From Bos javanicus (Eukaryota; Chordata; Mammalia; Artiodactyla; Bovidae), in NCBI RefSeq assembly GCF_032452875.1, contig NC_083896.1, positions 5,518,001-5,582,000 of the forward strand: a stretch of 64,000 nt of DNA, read 5' to 3'. Positions 11,001-21,559 of the stretch are shown here, in pieces (position 1 is the first letter of the stretch; each line of letters begins with the position of its first letter). The notes under the pieces were generated by a model that was not told where the DNA came from, did no database searches, and saw only the letters and a list, made by a program, of their open reading frames with translations. The translations under genes were made by a program, and so were the position numbers.

Positions 11001-11144
11001 AATGAAACTCCAGTCACAGAAGATCCAATTTAAGATTAGAATTAGTGTTTCTAAAATGTCTCACAGTTCATTCACACACAAAAAATCATAAGTGGATTTC
11101 TTTCCTCCTGCCAAATCTAAATATATATTTTACTGAGATGTGAG

Positions 11145-11265
11145 CTGGAGCCTACAGTCTGCAACAAGAGAAGCCACCGCAATGGGAAGCCAGCACACTG
11201 CAGTGAAGAGCAGCCCCACTTGCACCAACTAGAGGAAGCCCACGCTCAGCAATGAAGACCAAATG
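11145..11265 (+). mobile_element. CHR-type (cetartiodactyl tRNA-Glu) SINE 3' fragment
   Basis: CAACAAGAGAAGCCACCGCAATG, then 'GAAGAGCAGCCCC' and 'CAACTAGAGGAAGCCC' words, typical of the body of CHR-family SINEs of whales and ruminants. Confidence 0.6.
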
Positions 11266-11269
11266 CAGA

Positions 11270-12340
11270 GGTTCTTGAACTCTCAGTCCTGGAGCCCTTC
11301 CTAGTTATTCTGTCCCCTCTCTCCAGGAGTGGAGCCCACTGGTTTCCCTGGGGGTGCAGGCCCTGGAGGTGAGGGGCGCAGACTCTGAGTGTAAAGAGCA
11401 GCTCTGGGACCCCTGCAGCCCCCCTCCCCCGACCCCTCCTGCACATCCTCCAAGGGGGACTCTGGGCTGAGCAGAGCCTTACCCCCACTTTCCCAGATGG
11501 GCCAGGTACACAAGCATCTGGGGCCTCAGGGAAAAGCTCCCTCTCTGGACAAAACCATGTTGGGCTGTCAGAGTTTCAGTGCCTATGGAGGCAGGGACAA
11601 GAACACAGAACCCAGTGTTGCCCACTCAAAGGTCTTCAGAGTCCCTTCCTGCCCTGAAGGAAGGTCCCATTGGACAGCCACCCCCTGAGTCCAGGGCTGA
11701 GTTATTAGGGCCCAGAACCCACTGTGGGTCTTCACAGAGCACCAGTGGGAAGATTGTGGGCAGATTGGCCTTGGGCAGACAGGATATCACCTCCCTCCTG
11801 GGTCCAGTCCCTTCAGAAGCTGCCAGGATTCCTTGGTACCACAGGGTTTTCTCCACCCTGGGGAATTTTGTGAGCTCCTGGAGAACCACAGTTTTTAATC
11901 CCTAAACTTCCTCTTGGTCCCTGGGCCTTGGCTACTCCTGGGGATTTTCCAGAGCTAATGGAGCAGAAGGCTTTTCCTCAGACCCTCTTGAGATCCAGTC
12001 CTTGGGAAAAGGGAGGTCTCTCCTACCACCCACCCCTGGAAGCAGGTGTCTGAGACACTGCAGCTGAAAGATCTGGGTCCCCGGTCCCCTGGCTCATCCT
12101 ACTTGCTAATCTGTTATGTCCAGGGAGCTTCAAAGAAGTGGAACTCTCCATGGTTTACTCCAGGAGATGTGACATACCTCATTACCACTGAGACTAGAGC
12201 AGGAATTGTCAGAGCCAGGGTCCCTCAGGTACCTGGTTGGGGGACCAGGAATGGTGCCTACCTTCCTGTTGAACTTGGTCTTCACCTGCTTGGGACCTAC
12301 ATGACACTGAACCTTGAGTCACTCAATGTCTTTCCATAGA
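11270..12340. other. GC-rich unassigned region
   Basis: Clearly richer in C and G than its surroundings. Several open frames occur on both strands but none resembles a family I know, and they overlap each other as expected for GC-rich noncoding DNA. It could be a former gene segment, an old LTR or processed pseudogene; I cannot decide. Confidence 0.35.
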
Positions 12341-13370
12341 TTGACTTAAACATGTTCCTACATATTTTCCCAAAGAAAATATCAGAAAGCTAAAAGAAAT
12401 AAAGTAATTTTGTTTTTTAAAATGTAACAAACAAGTAAACACAGTGATATCCAGTGATGTATATATTTATTCCTGTTATTCCTTTCTTTAAACAACAACT
12501 ACCACATTGGATCCAGATATAAACTCTTGTAAACAACCAAATATCAATTTTATCACAGATTAATTCAAATCCACTTGGGGGGTTAAATGTTTATGCCAAG
12601 GAAAAACAATCTGAAATATTAATATTCTCACTATATATATCTAGAAAAGAGTAGTTAACTTTAGTCTATAAGACCTAAATAATAATGATAAAACAATACA
12701 GATTAACACCCTTTTGATTGATAATTTACATACTATATGTAATTGCTCCTGACAGCCAAGAACACTTCAGTCAGTCTCCCTCCTAACAGCTTTTCAGTAA
12801 ACACAGATGTTGAGTCTGATCTCAGGTTTCGGCTGTGGGATCCTTAGAGAGCAGAAAAGTGCAGATGGCAATCCTGGAAAGTCCAGGCCCACAGAATAAG
12901 TCACAAAATTTTCTGTGACACTTTTGGCCTCAGAATTGAAGACCCTGCAGGTTCACCTACCACATGGTTCCATGCTTCAGCTGCAACCAGCAGAGGAATC
13001 TAGAATCATACCCATCGGTGAGCTCTGTGTGTGTGTGTGTGTGTGTTGGGACCAGGCACACTGGGAAGACTGATTGCAATCACTGCCGTCCCTGCCACAC
13101 CCACCACACCCAAGGCTCTGGTTCCTTTGCTAAACCTGCTTGTAGTCTTCCCCCCACAGTCTGGTTCTATACTCTCTAATTTCTGGGTACGTTGTGCTGT
13201 GCAAGGCTGCTGAACCTCTGGTCCTGTAATTCCATTCTCCACGCCCACTCCCTGCACTCCTGATTCAAGGCATGGATTAGGACATGGGATCAGAGGGTTC
13301 TGAGGCCACTGCAGCCATAGCAGGACCAGCACATGCTATACCTGCACTGTACTGTGTTTCCTATCAAAAT
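12341..13370. other. Unassigned interval with (TG)n microsatellite
   Basis: No gene or splice pattern recognised. A (GT/TG) run of about 20 nt lies at 13026-13046. Confidence 0.45.
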
Positions 13371-13374
13371 CCTG

Positions 13375-13879
13375 TTGCTGTTGTTTAATTGCTCATTTTC
13401 ATGTACAACTCTTTGCAACCCCATGGACTGCAGCACATCAGACTTTCCTGTCCTTCACTGTCTCCTAGAGTTTGCTCAAACTCATGTCCATTGAGTCAAT
13501 GATGCCATCCAACCATCTCACCAACTGTCACCCTTTTCTTCTCCTGCCCTCAATCTTTTCCAGCATCAGAGTCTTTTCCAATGAGTCAGCTTGTCCCATC
13601 AGGTGGCCTAAGTATTAGAGCTTCAGCTTCACCATCAGTCCTTCCAATGAATATTCAGAGTTGATTTCCTTTAGGATTGATTTGTTTGATCTCCTTGCAG
13701 TCCAAGGGACTCTCAAGAGGCTTTCCCAGCACCACAGTTCAAAATCATCAATTCTTTAGCCCTCAACCTTCTTTACAGTCCAACTCTCACATCCATACAT
13801 CACGACAGGAAAAACCATAGCTTTGACTCTATGAACCTTTGTCAGCAAAGTGAGGTCTCTGTATATTAATATGCTGTCT
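13375..13879 (-). mobile_element. BovB 3' region, antisense (left part)
   Basis: Reversed BovB sequence, minus-strand words 'MVFPVVMYGCESWTVKK' and the C-terminal region. It continues after the SINE at 13890-14168, so both parts are one insertion. Confidence 0.8.
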
Positions 13880-13889
13880 AAGTTTGTCA

Positions 13890-14168
13890 CGGAGAAGGCA
13901 ATGGCACCCCACTCCAGTACTCTTGCCTGGAAAATCCCATGGGTGGAGGAGCCTGGTGGGCTACAGTCCCATGGGGTCGCTAAGAGTCGGGCATGACTGA
14001 GCAACTTCACTTTCACTCTTCGCTTTCATGCATTGGAGAAGGAAATGGCAACCCACTCCAGTGTTCTTGCCTGGAGAATCCCAGGGACAGGGAAGCCTGG
14101 TTGGGCTGCTGTCTATGGGGTTGCACAGAGTTGCACAACTGAAGCGACTTAGCAACAGCAGCAGCAGC
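13890..14168 (+). mobile_element. BOV-A2 SINE inserted in BovB
   Basis: A dimeric BOV-A2 flanked by the direct repeat AAGTTTGTCA (13880-13889 and 14169-14178). The BovB reading resumes directly after the second copy. This is a clean SINE insertion with its target-site duplication. Confidence 0.85.
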
Positions 14169-14480
14169 AAGTTTGTCAAAGTTTGGCTTCAAAGGAGCAA
14201 GCATCTTTTAATTTCATGTCTGCTGTCACTGTCTTCAGTGATTTTGGAGCCCCAAAAAATAGTCTGTCACTGATTTCATTTTCTCCCCATCTATTTTCCA
14301 TGAAGAGATGGGACCAGATGCTGTGATCTTTGTTTTTGGAATGTAGAGTTTTAAGCCAGCTTTTTCATTCTCCTCTTTCACATTCATCAAGAGGCTCCTT
14401 AGTTCCTCTTCACTTTCTGCCATAAGGGTGCTGTCATTTGCATATCTGAGGTTATTGATATTTCTCCTGGCAATAAGTAT
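14169..14480 (-). mobile_element. BovB 3' region, antisense (right part)
   Basis: Continuation of the BovB interrupted at 13879; the minus-strand ORF 14235-14423 carries the RT-region 'MAESEEELRSLL' and 'TKITASGPISSW' words. Confidence 0.8.
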
Positions 14481-14639
14481 AATTGTTTCACCTCCCTCTT
14501 GAACCTTCCTCCCATTTTTTCCTCATTTCACCCCTCTAGGTCTTCACAGAGCACCAGACTGAGCTCCCTGTGCTATAAAGCAACTGCTCACCAGCCATCT
14601 ACTTTACATATGGTAATCAGAGCCACCAGGAAAGCCTGG

Positions 14640-14775
14640 CTCTAGGTTTATCCACCTCAGTTCAAATGATTCAGTTCTATTTTTTTATGGCTGAATAATA
14701 GTCCATTGTATACATGTATTTCTTCTTTATCCATTCATCCATTGATATCCATTGATACCTCAGTTGCTTTCAGTT
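14640..14775 (-). mobile_element. L1 fragment, antisense (left of BovB)
   Basis: TTATGGCTGAATAATAGTCC and 'CTTCTTTATCCATTCATCC' are the reversed L1 3' region. It appears to continue at 15641 beyond the nested BovB. Confidence 0.65.
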
Positions 14776-15640
14776 TAGTTCAGTTCAGTTGCTCAGTCAT
14801 GTCCGACTCTTTGGGACCCCATGAATCGCAGCAGGCCAGGCCTCCCTGTCCATCACCAACTCCCGGAGTTCACTCAGACTCACATCCATTGAGTCCGTGA
14901 TGCCATCCAGCCATCTCATCCTCTGTCGTCCCCTTCTCCTCCTGCCTTCAACCCCTCCCAGCATCAGAGTCCTTTCCAATGAGTCAACTCTTCGCATGAG
15001 GTGGCCAAAGTACTGGAGTTTCAGCTTTAGCATCATTCCTTCCAAAGAAATCCCAGGACTGATCTCCTTCAGAATGGACTGGTTGGATCTCCTTGCAGTC
15101 CAAGGGACTCTCAAGAGTCTTCTCCAAAACCACGGTTCAAAAGCATCAGTTTTTCAATGCTCAGCCTTCTTCACAGTCCAACTCTCACATCCATACATAC
15201 CACTGGAAAAACCATAGCCTTGACTAGACGGACCTTTGTTGGCAAAGTGATGTCTCTGCTTTTGAATATGTTGCCCAGGTTGGTCATAACTTTCCTTCCA
15301 ATGAGTAAGCGTCTTGTAATTTCATGGCTGCAGTCACCATCTGCAGTGATTTTGGAGCCCCAAAAAATAAAGTCTGACACTGTTTCCACTGTTTCCTCAT
15401 CTATTTCCCATGAAGTGATGGGACCGGATGCCATGATCTTCGTTTTCTGAATGTTGAGCTTTAAGCCAACTTTTTCACTCTCCACTTTCATCAAGAGGCT
15501 TTTTAGTTCCTCTTCACTTTCTGCCATAAGGGTGGTGTCATCTGCATATCTGACGTTATTGATATTTGTCCTGGCAATCTTGATTCCAGCTTGTGCTTCT
15601 TCCAGTCCAGCGTTTCTCACAATGTACTCTGCATTGCTTC
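14776..15640 (-). mobile_element. BovB 3' region, antisense, nested in L1
   Basis: Minus-strand ORFs at 14797-15114 and 15171-15620 carry 'LKLQYFGHLMRRVDSLERTLMLG', 'RMRWLDGITDSMD' and the RT motif block 'NNVRYADDTTLMAESEEELKSLL' (quoted in part). It starts with the reversed TTCAG-rich 3' terminus at 14776. Confidence 0.85.
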
Positions 15641-16020
15641 CATTTCCTGGCTACTGTAAATAGCGCTGCAGTGTTCACTGAGGTTCATGCAGTAGTGGTA
15701 TTGCTGAGTCATATGGTAGTTTTGTTCTGGGTCATTTATGCAAGCAAAGCACACTGCTTGCAATGTAGATGAACCCTGAAAGCATTAAGTGAAAGTAACC
15801 AAATATAAAAAGTCACAAATTGTGTGAACTCATTTAACTGAAACTATATAAAATAAAAATTCATGAACAATAAAACTGGATTACAGGGGTGACATGAGAT
15901 AAGGAGGGGAAATGGGGCATATTAATGGGGACCAATTTCTTTCTGGAATGATGGATATATTCTGAAATTATTTTTTCACAAATTTTTGTATATTACTAAA
16001 ACCCACTGAATTATATACCA
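15641..16020 (-). mobile_element. L1 fragment, antisense (right of BovB)
   Basis: 'CTGTAAATAGCGCTGCAGTG' and 'GGTATTGCTGAGTCATATGG' are reversed L1 3' ORF2/UTR words continuing the fragment at 14640-14775. It fades into unassigned AT-rich sequence before the full-length L1. Confidence 0.6.
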
Positions 16021-16054
16021 TAGTGTATGGTATTCAACTTTTATGTTAATAGAA

Positions 16055-16070
16055 GTATTACATTATTTTA
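16055..16070 (+). repeat. L1 target-site duplication, left copy
   Basis: GTATTACATTATTTTA, identical to 25138-25153, bounding the L1 at 16071-25137. Confidence 0.9.
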
Positions 16071-17499
16071 GAGGGGAGGAGCCAAGTTGGTGGAGGAGTA
16101 GGACGGGGAGAACACTTTCTCCCCCACAAATTCATTAAAAGAGCATTTAAAAGCCGAGCAAATTCCACAAAACAACTTCTGAATGCCAGCAGAGGACATC
16201 AGGCACCCAGAAAAGCAACCCAACTCTTCGAAAGGAGGTAGGAAAAAATATAAAAGACAAAAAAAGAGACAAAAGAGGGAGGGATGGAGTTCCATCCCGG
16301 GAAGGGAATCTTAAAAAGAGAGAAGTTTCCAAACATCAGGAAACCTTCTCACTGCTGAATCTGTGCCGAGCTTTGGAAGCACAGAGGGCAACATAACAGG
16401 GAGAAAAAATAAATAAACAATTAAAACTCGCAGATTGTGAGCCCTATGGTAACTCCGCCAGTGGAGAAGCAGCGCAGACGCCTGCACACGCCATTAGCAA
16501 GCGGGAGCTGGGCAGGGAGGTGCGGCGCGGGCTGCATCGCTTAGAGTAAGGACCTGGCCTGAATACTCTGAGCGCTATCTGAGCGAAATAATCTGGGCTA
16601 GCAAACCAGACTGTGGGACATCTACCACGCGAAAAGTCAGCCGTAACCTAAGACATCGCCAGGCCCATGCACGGAACAAAGGACTAAACAGAGATAGCCA
16701 GCTGCAGACCTTCCCCCTCTGGTGACAGGCAGCCAGAACCAGAAGGGGGCAAGCGCAGCCCCAGAGAGACATTATCTATACAACTGTAAGCAGGCTTCTT
16801 TGCTAACTAAAACTTCTTGGGGGTCTGGATGGTCAACATCTCCCTGAGAAGGTGTGCCGGTTGTACACCTAGATAACCGAGCGGCAGGGAGGCGGTGAGT
16901 CGCAGCAATCGCGCTCACCAAACACCTCATCACCTGAGCTGCTCGGACCTGGGAAGGGCACAAAACGCAGGCCCAACCGAGTCTGTGCCTCCGCGGACTA
17001 CCCGAGTGCCTGAACCTGAGCGGCTTGGACCTTGGAGGTGCATGCAGCCCAGGGCCGGCCTCGGATGGTTCCCGGCAGAGCAACCTAGAGCCTGAGCAGT
17101 GTGGGCAGGGAGGCTACATGCGCCATGAGTGGGGGCAGACCCAGTGTGGCTGAGGCACTGCAAGCACACGCCTGTGTTACTTGTTTGCAACATCCCTCCC
17201 TCCCTTCCCACAGTGCGACTGAACAAGTGAGCCTAGAAAGAAAAAGAAAAAAAAAAAAGTGTCCTCCACCGTCCCCTTTGTGTCAGGGCGGAAACCAGAC
17301 CCTGAAGAGTCCAGCAAACAGAAGAAGCTATAACAGAGGGAATCGCCTTGGAAGCTACAGGCAATAGATTAAAACCCTGTGGTTACTACCGACTACATAG
17401 GAAGGGGCCTATAGATCTTGAGAAATAAACGTCGGACCAAGGAACTAGCCAAAAATGAGCTGAACCCACAATACTCACAACAAAACCAGAGAAAGTCCT

Positions 17500-18300
17500 C
17501 AATATATTTTTACTATTTTTATGATCATTCATTCTTTCTTTCTTTCTTTTTTAATTTTTTAAAAAAAATTTAAGTCCTCTATTATTCCTTTAATTTTCAC
17601 TTTTATAACCTATTACTTTGCAAAAAAAAAAGACCCTATTTTTTTTTCTTCAGCAAACTTCACATATATATTTTTTTATAATTTTTTGACCTTGTTTTTT
17701 TTTTTTTTCTTTTTTTCTTTAACATTGTATTTTTGAAATTCCAAACTCTACTCTAAGCTTTTAATATTAGCTTTTTGGTATTTGTTATCAATTTTGTACC
17801 TATAGTTTTTTTTTTTTATAATTTCTGTGACTTTTTTTTCTCTGTTTCTTTCTCTTCTTCTTTTATATAACATTGTATATCTGAAATTCCAAACTCTACT
17901 CTAGATTTTTAATTTTTGTTTTTTGGTATTTGATATCAATTTTATACCTATATTTTCTTTATATTTTTTGTGACATTGTTTCTGTTTTTTTTTTCTCTCT
18001 CTCTCTATTTCTTTTTCTTCTTCTTCTTCTTTTTTTTTTTTTTTTAACATTGTGTTTTTGAAATTCCAAACTCTACTCTAGATTTTTTACGTTTGCTTTT
18101 TGGTATTAGTTATCAATTTTGTACCTATATTTTCTTTATAATTTTCGCAACCTTGTTTGTTTTTGTTTGTTCGTTTTTTCTCTCTTTCTTTTCCTTCTTC
18201 TTTTCTTTAACATCGTATTTTTAAAATTCCAAACTCTACTCTAGATTTTTAACTTTTGCTTTTATGTATTTGTTACCAATTTTGTACCTTTAAGAACCCA
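17500..18300 (+). repeat. Pyrimidine-rich tandem repeats in L1 5' UTR
   Basis: About four imperfect units of roughly 150-175 bp, each containing 'GAAATTCCAAACTCTACTCT' followed by a T-rich block and 'TATCAATTTTGTACCTATA' (near 17740, 17885, 18060 and 18225). They lie between the GC-rich 5' end and ORF1. Confidence 0.75.
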
Positions 18301-19925
18301 ATCTTCAGTACCCATTTTTCACTAGGGAATGAGATTACTGGCTTACCTGCTCTCTCTCCCTTTGGACTCTCCTTTTTCTCCACCAGGTTGCCTGTGTCTC
18401 CTCCCTAACCCCTCTCTACTCTACCCAACTCTGTGAATTTCTGTGTGTTCCAGACGGTGGAGAACACTTAGGGAACTGATTACTGGCTGGATCTGTCTCC
18501 CTCCTTTTCATTCCCCACTTTTATCCTTCTGGCCACCTCTGTCTCCTTCCTCCATCTTCTCTTCTCTGTATAACTCCGTGAACATCTCTGAGCGGTCCAG
18601 TTGTGGAGTGCACATAAGGAAGTGATTATTGGCTAGCACACTCTCTCCACTATTGATTCCACCTCATCTCATTCTGGTCACCTCTAACTCCCTCCTCCCT
18701 CTTCTCTTCTCCATGTAACGCTGTGAACCTCTCTGGGTGACCCTCAAGGTAGAGAAACTTTTCATCTTTAATGTAGATGTTTTATCAATGGTGCTGTATA
18801 GAGGAGAAGTTTTGAAACTACTGTAAAAATAAGACCAATAACTGGAAGCAGGAGGCTTAAATCCAAACCCTGACTCCAGGGAACTCCTGACTCCAAGGAA
18901 TATTAATTGACAGGAGCTCATCAAATGCCTCCATCCCGAAACTGAAACCAAGCACCACACAAGGGCCAACAAGTCCCAGGGCAAGACATACCAAGCAAAT
19001 TCTCCAGCAACAAAGGAACACAGCCCTGAGCTTCAATATACAGGCTGCCGAAAGTCACCCCAAAACCATAGACATATCATAACTCATTACTGGACACTTC
19101 ATTGCACTCCAGAGAGAAGAAATCCAGCTCCACACACCAGAACACCAACACAAGCTTCCCTAACCAGGAAACCTTGACAAGCCACCTGTACAAACCCACA
19201 CACAATGAGGAAATGCCACAATAAAGAGAACTCCACAAACTGCCAGAATACAGAAAGGACACCCCAAACTCAGCAATTTAAACAAGATGAAGAGACAGAG
19301 GAATACCCAGCAGATAAAGGAACAGGATAAATGCCCACCAAACCAAACAAAAGAGGAAGAGATGGGGAATCTACCTGATAAAGAATTCTGAATAATGATA
19401 GTGAAATTGATCCAAAATCTTGAAATCAAAATGGAATCACAGATAAATAGCCTGGAGACAAGGATTGAGAAGATGCAAGAAAGTTTCAACAAGGACCTAG
19501 AAGAAATCAAAAAGAGTCAATATATAATGAATAATGCAATAAATGAAATTAAAACACTCTGGAGGCAACAAATAGTAGAATAACAGAGGCAGAAGATAGG
19601 ATTAGTCAATTAGAAGATAGAATGGCAGAAATAAATGAATCAGAGAGGATAAAAGAGAAACAAATTAAAAGAAATGAGGACAATCTCAGAGACCTCCAGG
19701 ACAATATTAAACACTACAACATTCGAATCATAGGGGTCCCAGAAGAAGAAGACAAAAAGAAAGACCATGAGAAAATACTTGAGGAGATAATAGTTGAAAA
19801 CTTCCCTAAAATGGGGAAGGAAATAGTCACCCAAGTCCAAGAAACCCAGAGAGTCCCAAACAGGATAAACCCAAGGTGAAACACCCCAAGACACATATTA
19901 ATCAAATTAACAAAGATCAAACACA

Positions 19926-19931
19926 AAGAAC
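19926..19931 (+). repeat. Solo LTR target-site duplication, left copy
   Basis: AAGAAC, repeated at 21222-21227; removing the LTR and one copy restores a continuous L1 ORF1. Confidence 0.85.
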
Positions 19932-21221
19932 TGCCGAGGTCCAGCCCCAGCTGATCCAGGGTATTTGAAGGGGAGACGGCGTCGGCGACCTATTCAAATG
20001 GTAATTAGAGATATAAAGAGTAATAGAATGAGGATAGCTCAGTAGGAAAATTCAGTGGAGAAAAGAGGCTGAGTAGCTTGGTTTACGCGGAAAATCAATA
20101 TAACCCATGACACCAGGTTAGCTCTGACCACGGAGGCCGCAGGTGCCCTCTCAAATAGCGGAAGGTGCCCCACCTTAGACACCTTCTAGAGTGGGTCTTA
20201 GAAGCCCAGGCAAATAAATGGTTGCAGAGGATATCCGTACTCCAGATGGAGACTTCAGCCAGAATGTGAAAAGAATGACATGGGGAGACCAAGCTCTGGT
20301 GAGCAAGGCCCGTAGCTTTATTTTCAACAGGGGCTTTTATACTCTAAGTTACACATAGAGGATAATAGGGTATGTAAAGTCAGCAGTTTTTGATCCTTAT
20401 CAAAAACCAGGGTTTCTTTCCTGCAAATTTATTGTATACAAATGGTTTAGGTGATTTACATCATCTTCTGGCCAGAAGGCCTATTAACATTTTATGGCCC
20501 TTGACAAAGACTTATCAACCATAAGACTTATTTTCTCTAAGAGTAATTATTTTAAGGTTTGGTGCCATCTTCCAAAGATAAAATTGCATTCCTATAGGAC
20601 GGATGTGTAATGGGTTTACAAAGGAAAGAATTTATTACCTTAAGGGTCTAAAGTTACTAACACCAAGGCCACTACTTATTTTTTCTACATACCAACTATA
20701 TTAATTAATACACATTCAAGGATACAATTCAGAGGATGTGAAAACTTGGCAACAAGCATTGGTTCATTGATGAAATCTTTTACTAGTTTCACTCTGACAA
20801 TTTCTAACTCTCTGAGAGGCTCTAAGCTATTTGAATATCTTAAGCTTCCCATGCCTTTCGAGGCTGGGAGACTGTAAACAATCGTATGTATAGCTGTAGG
20901 AGTCCGGGTAAACTTGTCAGGCGAGTTAGAGAGCCATCTGAGGGGTTTGGATTTAAACACTCCTAGTTGCCCAGGAACTTTATTAATTGGAGCTGTAAGT
21001 TAGCTCTTTGACAGAGAGAGTGAGATGGTGGTGGGGGACAGCCCCCAGTAAAGTCAGAGGTGAGAACACAAAGCAATAAAGTAGGCAGACTCTGGTTTTG
21101 GGGGGAAGATGCTCGAGAATATCTGGGGGTCTCCCGAGGCTCGATCCCGCCTTTGCGTATGCCAAGCCTCCTTCCTCATGACCTTTGTCACAAGCGGAAT
21201 CTCTCTCGCCGGCTCCCGGCA
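19932..21221 (-). mobile_element. Solo LTR (1290 bp) of an endogenous retrovirus
   Basis: Begins TGCCGAGG and ends CCCGGCA, i.e. TG...CA, with a 6-bp duplication AAGAAC on each side. On the minus strand a TATAAAAG (20334-20341) is followed after a few bases by AATAAA (20317-20322), the compact U3-R arrangement also seen in the provirus LTRs at 42544 and 49775; this sets the orientation. The 6-bp duplication and long LTR suggest a class II (betaretrovirus-like) source. No internal retroviral sequence remains, so the provirus was reduced by LTR-LTR recombination. ORFs inside are short and not recognised. Confidence 0.85.
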
Positions 21222-21559
21222 AAGAACAAATATTAAAAGCAGCAAGGGAAAAACAACAAATAACACACAAGGGAAGTCCCATAAGGATAACAGCTGATCT
21301 TTCAATAGAAACTCTTCAAGCCAGGAGGGAATGGCAAGACATACTGAAAATGATGAAAGAAAATAACCTACAGCCCAGATTATTGTACCCAGCAAGGATC
21401 TCATTCAAGTATGAAGGAGAAATCAAAAGCTTTACAGACAAGCAAAAGTTGAGAGAATTCTGCACCACCAAACCAGCTCTCCAACAAATACTAAAGGATA
21501 TTCTCTAGACAGGAGACACAAAAATGGTGTATAAATTCAAACCCAAAACAATAAAGTAA

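Larger units (their letters stand above)
19395..21508 (+). pseudogene. L1 ORF1 (broken; split by solo LTR)
   Basis: RNA-binding chaperone ORF of L1. The coiled-coil part reads at 19395-19583 ('LETRIEKMQESFNKDLEEI'), shifts frame, and continues at 19622-19879 into the RRM-like domain ('NIRIIGVPEEEDKK', 'ENFPKMGKEI'). The LTR at 19932-21221 interrupts it. The C-terminal domain resumes after the LTR and ends at 21508 ('ARREWQDILKMMKENNLQP', 'FCTTKPALQQILKDIL'). Confidence 0.9.
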
